Shown here one piece after another: positions 32,710 through 36,050 of a stretch of DNA of 36,050 nt. The DNA lies in contig JAIPUR010000027.1 of the NCBI GenBank assembly GCA_020055655.1, positions 1 to 36,050 on the forward strand, in the 5' to 3' direction. The notes beneath the pieces are model-generated. The model ran no database searches and was not told where the DNA came from. It saw only the letters and a list, made by a program, of their open reading frames with translations. Every line of letters starts with the position of its first letter. Position 1 is the stretch's first letter. This stretch comes from Methanosarcinaceae archaeon (lineage in GTDB: Archaea; Halobacteriota; Methanosarcinia; Methanosarcinales; Methanosarcinaceae). The translations under genes and the position numbers were made by a program.

Positions 32710-35055
32710 ATTAAAAATATCTTTGAAAAGCTGGGTGTTTTTATTGAGAACAATACCATTCCTACCCTCATAATTGCATTTCTATTTGTGGTTATCTCGC
32801 TTCAGGGTGCACAGTACATAGAGAATGCATCAGGAACAGATACATTTGTAGATAAGAACTCTCAGTTGTATCAGGACTACGATCACCTTTACCTGAATCT
32901 TTTTAGTACGGAATCCATTGTGATAATGGTAGAAGGTAGTGACGTTACAGATCCTCATCTTCTCAAGGCGATGGAAAGGGCTCATAGTTCTGCATTGAAT
33001 ATACCTGGCGTTATAGGGGTAGATTCTCCCGCATACATCATTAAAGACGCAAACTACGAGATGACAGGCAGAAGTGAGATTCCTGATGATAGGGAACTTA
33101 TCAGGGAACTTATCGACATATGGATGCCAGCATATTTTGTGCCGGATTCAACTCATGCTACAATGTCTGTGAATATTGAAGGTACAACATCTGACTCGCA
33201 ACAGGAAGAGATTCTCAGGGAAACAGAAAAAACAATAGAGCTTGCAAACTTCCCTGGAGACTATACCATAATTGTGACTGGGAATCCTGCATTTAATGCT
33301 GGAATGAACAATGCAATGAACTCAAGTATGGGCCTTTTGCTCATGATCTCCGTGTTATTGATGGTTGTTGTTCTATATCTTGTTTTCAAGCATGTAAGGT
33401 GGAGATTGCTTCCACTTCCTATTGTTATCCTTGGTATTGTCTTTACATTTGGTGCCATGGGCTACCTTGGCATCCCTATGACAATGGTTTCCATGTCCGC
33501 TTTCCCTGTACTTATCGGACTTGGAATAGACTATGCTATCCAGTTCCACAACCGTATAGAGGAAGAACTCGAACATGGAGAAAGTGATGAAGAAGCAGTA
33601 ATTGCAACTATAAAACACACTGGTCCAGCTGTTCTTATTGCACTCATTATTACAGCCCTTGGTTTCTTCTCGCTGTTCACATCCACGGTCCCAATGATCC
33701 AGGATTTTGGAAAACTCCTGATGATCGGAATCGTAATGTGTTTTTTATCTTCCCTGTTTGTGGGAGTTACTGTACTATATGGATTCCATAAGCTCTCAGA
33801 AAAGAACATTCTCTCAAAGCTGGGAATTACAAGAGCGTCTAAAAATAATAAAAAAGCATCTGATGCTCCTATAAACCATGACCCTGATCATCTGGAAAAG
33901 TTTCTCAAGGCTATCTCTACATTTTCAATGAGGCACCCTATAATTATCATAGGAATTGCCGGATCCCTTTGTCTTACCGGTCTTTTCGTAGATACCATGA
34001 CCGATATCCAGACTGATACGGAAACTTTTGTACCTCAGGATCTTCCTGCATTGATCGCAATAAATCATATGAGTGAGATTCTTGGTGGGGAGGATGAACT
34101 AAATCTTATTATTAAAACCGAAAATAATGCCGATCCTGAGATTCTTGAATGGATCGATGATTTTTCAGACCATGAAGTGGAAGGGAGGAGTAACATATAT
34201 GCTTCTGCCAGTGTAGTGGACGTTGTCAAATCCCATAATGGTGGTATTATACCATCCAGCTCTGGGGAGGTCAGGATGCTCTATGAGCAGATGCCTGATT
34301 ATCAGAAGGATATGTATCTGCATGGAAACTCCATCATGATGGTCAACCTCAATATCGGTAATGCAATGGGAGAACTTGGACTTGAAGGCATTGGGAATCT
34401 TGCTGAAATTGTAAAAGATGATCTCCTGTGGATGACACCTCCACCTGGAACAGAGGTAACTATTACTGGCCATTCTATGGTTTTCGTAGAGGTCATTGAT
34501 GCATTAACTTCCGGCAGGGCAATGATGACCATGCTGGGTATCGTGCTTGTCTTCTTTGGGCTTGTGGCAATCTATCGTGATCTGGTGAAGGCGCTTGCAC
34601 CTGTCATAACCATGTTCATGGTTGTAGGTTGGTCGGGAGGTATCATGTTCTTCACAGGACTTGAGTATACTCCAATGACAGCAACCCTTGGTGCATTGAT
34701 CCTTGGTGTAGGCTCTGAGTATGCTATCCTTATGATGGAGCGATACTTTGAGGAAAAGGAAAAAGGTGCATCGCCCGAAGAGGCTATGCAGGAAGCAGGT
34801 GTGAAGATCGGAAAAGCCATAGCTACATCCGGTGCAACTACTGTATTTGGATTCTCTGCACTGATTGCATCGCCTTTCAGTATTACAAGTAATTTTGGCT
34901 TGATAACTGTACTTGATGTATTCCTGGCTTTGATGGCAACATTTGTGATTTTCCCTCCTGTGATTGTCTCACTTGACAAGTTCAGGGATAAGAGAAAATC
35001 AAACATCACTGTAACGAATGATTCTAACAATATTCCGGAGGTAGTTACTCCATGA
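32710..35055 (+). CDS. RND/MMPL superfamily exporter (HAE3 type)
   Basis: About 781 residues from a proposed ATT start. The first helix (TLIIAFLFVVISLQGAQ) is followed by an extracellular domain. Then come a block of helices with FPVLIGLGIDYAIQFHNRIEEEL and TGPAVLIALIITALGFFSLF (near 255-310), a second external domain after residue 400, and a second helix block with LGALILGVGSEYAILMMERYFEEKE and SGATTVFGFSALIAS. The G-x-x-x-D/E-Y-A-I pairs are typical proton-relay helices of RND proteins; in the second half Asp is replaced by Glu. HAE3 members move hydrophobic compounds or lipids. A secreted COG1361 protein gene overlaps its stop, so it probably supplies the external partner. The internal GTG at 32788 would delete most of the first helix. 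Confidence 0.88.
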   Translation: MKNIFEKLGVFIENNTIPTLIIAFLFVVISLQGAQYIENASGTDTFVDKNSQLYQDYDHLYLNLFSTESIVIMVEGSDVTDPHLLKAMERAHSSALNIPGVIGVDSPAYIIKDANYEMTGRSEIPDDRELIRELIDIWMPAYFVPDSTHATMSVNIEGTTSDSQQEEILRETEKTIELANFPGDYTIIVTGNPAFNAGMNNAMNSSMGLLLMISVLLMVVVLYLVFKHVRWRLLPLPIVILGIVFTFGAMGYLGIPMTMVSMSAFPVLIGLGIDYAIQFHNRIEEELEHGESDEEAVIATIKHTGPAVLIALIITALGFFSLFTSTVPMIQDFGKLLMIGIVMCFLSSLFVGVTVLYGFHKLSEKNILSKLGITRASKNNKKASDAPINHDPDHLEKFLKAISTFSMRHPIIIIGIAGSLCLTGLFVDTMTDIQTDTETFVPQDLPALIAINHMSEILGGEDELNLIIKTENNADPEILEWIDDFSDHEVEGRSNIYASASVVDVVKSHNGGIIPSSSGEVRMLYEQMPDYQKDMYLHGNSIMMVNLNIGNAMGELGLEGIGNLAEIVKDDLLWMTPPPGTEVTITGHSMVFVEVIDALTSGRAMMTMLGIVLVFFGLVAIYRDLVKALAPVITMFMVVGWSGGIMFFTGLEYTPMTATLGALILGVGSEYAILMMERYFEEKEKGASPEEAMQEAGVKIGKAIATSGATTVFGFSALIASPFSITSNFGLITVLDVFLALMATFVIFPPVIVSLDKFRDKRKSNITVTNDSNNIPEVVTP

Positions 35056-36050
35056 AAGAGACTTCCAAAAAGACGAATAGATACAAAGTGTCATTTATCC
35101 TTTTACTGGCATGTGTTCTTTCAGTTTCCATTTTTATGTCTGTACCTATGGCAGCTGCAAAGGATTACCTTCCTCCTGGATATGAGTACACAAATAATTA
35201 TTACAAGACATATGGTGAGCCTGATATCTATGCATCAGTTATTGGGGACACTGAATTTGAACGTGGTGAAACTGCTCAGATCAGGGTATCACTATCCAAC
35301 AAAGGTGTATTGTATGGCTTTAAAGCTGTGAAAATGATCAACAATTCAGAAGCTGAACATCAGTTGGCAATTCAGGAGATGGAATATGAGAAATTGAAGA
35401 CCACTGCATATGGTATCAAGGCCAGTCTTGTATCTCCCAGTGAATTGATAGAGGTTGACACTGCTACAAATAGCCAGTATATGCAGGAACTTTTGCCTGG
35501 TGCTGTTTCAGAGAATCCTTTGGTATTTATAGTGACTATTTCGGACAATGCACCTGCAGGTGCATACATGCTTGAAATACCAATGACATATGAGTATCAG
35601 AGTGATGTAAGGATGACAGCAGGTGAGTCTGGAAGACTTGGTTTACCATCTCTGGATCATGCAAGCTACTATGAAACTGCAAATCGCACAATTCAGATAC
35701 CTGTTATTGTTCAACCGGAGGCTAAATTCGATGTGACCGATGTTTCAGGCACTTTGGTCAAAGGCAGTGAAAGTGAAGTAAATGTAACTTATACAAATAC
35801 TGGTGAACTACCGGCATTTGATGCTGTTGCAAGGCTTATTGTCATGAAACCCCTAAGCTCTACTCACTCTATCAGATCAATTGGGGATATTCAGCCGGGT
35901 GAGAGCAAAACCGTGTCGTTCGTAATATCTTCTGAGCTTCTGGCAGTTGAGAAGGCATATGGTATTGACAGCGAGATCAAGTACAAAGATGTTGATGATG
36001 AAGACCAGTTTTCCAAGAGCATGAAAGTTCATGTGGATCTCAAAGACCCT
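35052..36050 (+). CDS. Secreted COG1361 (S-layer-type) protein, N-terminal 333 residues
   Basis: The start ATG overlaps the exporter stop (ATGA), with GGAGG (35037-35041) as ribosome site. A signal peptide is clear: basic KETSKKTNRYK, hydrophobic VSFILLLACVLSVSIFMSV, then the cleavage-type AAA near residue 38. The mature part is beta-rich and repeats the CARDB/COG1361-like pattern: residues ~60-110 (FERGETAQIRVSLSNKG) and ~235-300 (LVKGSESEVNVTYTNTGELPAFDAVARL, of which the first part is the signature). Such proteins are often found beside HAE3 exporters in methanogens. The window ends before the C-terminus, so a membrane anchor cannot be checked. N-x-S/T sites suggest glycosylation. Confidence 0.82.
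   Translation, partial: MKETSKKTNRYKVSFILLLACVLSVSIFMSVPMAAAKDYLPPGYEYTNNYYKTYGEPDIYASVIGDTEFERGETAQIRVSLSNKGVLYGFKAVKMINNSEAEHQLAIQEMEYEKLKTTAYGIKASLVSPSELIEVDTATNSQYMQELLPGAVSENPLVFIVTISDNAPAGAYMLEIPMTYEYQSDVRMTAGESGRLGLPSLDHASYYETANRTIQIPVIVQPEAKFDVTDVSGTLVKGSESEVNVTYTNTGELPAFDAVARLIVMKPLSSTHSIRSIGDIQPGESKTVSFVISSELLAVEKAYGIDSEIKYKDVDDEDQFSKSMKVHVDLKDP

Overview
The window joins two unrelated genomes. About 1-4150 is bacterial: part of a secreted PNGase F-like gene, a broken LolC/LolE-type permease gene, a complete mutS and the 5' part of a YihY-type membrane protein gene. The protein sequences look like Bacteroidota/Balneolota, and there are no Shine-Dalgarno sites. From about 4150 on it is a methanogenic archaeon, most likely Methanosarcinaceae. 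The evidence is an archaeal prolyl-tRNA synthetase, archaeal CobT, an intron-containing tRNA-Trp, RNase P proteins, an archaeal exosome and proteasome, and methanogenesis marker proteins 11 and 12, with GGTGA/GGAGG ribosome sites and BRE/TATA promoters. The join lies inside one open frame at a short stretch (I-P-I-I-F) that fits both proteins. It is best read as an assembly or cloning chimera. Partner lineages of this kind share saline habitats.

Layout of the archaeal part. 4.2-7.2 kb: proS 3' end, cobT, tRNA-Trp whose intron is a C/D-box guide RNA, and a response regulator. 7.3-7.5 kb: a frameshifted DUF4405-like gene. 7.7-15.7 kb: a long, tightly packed information-processing block (rpl15e, DUF54 RNA-binding protein, RNase P subunits Rnp3 and Rnp2, psmA, SBDS homologue, exosome rrp4-rrp41-rrp42, rpl37ae, rpoP, Brix protein, Pcc1 of KEOPS, prefoldin beta). 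It couples ribosome biogenesis, tRNA processing, RNA decay and protein decay. 15.8-20.0 kb: DHH phosphoesterase, PaaK-like aryl-CoA ligase, ACT protein, a DUF2103-like protein, and Mmp12, ending in a strong terminator. 20.1-23.4 kb (minus): a VOC remnant, an IorA-like TPP enzyme without its ferredoxin domain, Mmp11, RadC. 23.5-26.1 kb: a MobB-MoaE fusion and a DEAD-box helicase with a structured leader. 26.1-29.4 kb: an ArsR-like regulator divergent from clpB, whose leader can pair with its own ribosome site.

29.5-36.05 kb is the accessory region. It holds a 556-residue membrane-anchored helical protein of unknown function with an internal duplication, a TrmB-family regulator, a probable small RNA gene with its own promoter and terminator, an RND/MMPL (HAE3) exporter that seems to start at ATT, and a secreted S-layer-type (COG1361) protein that runs off the window. 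The best candidates for something undescribed are the duplicated helical protein, the small RNA candidate, and the clpB and helicase leaders.
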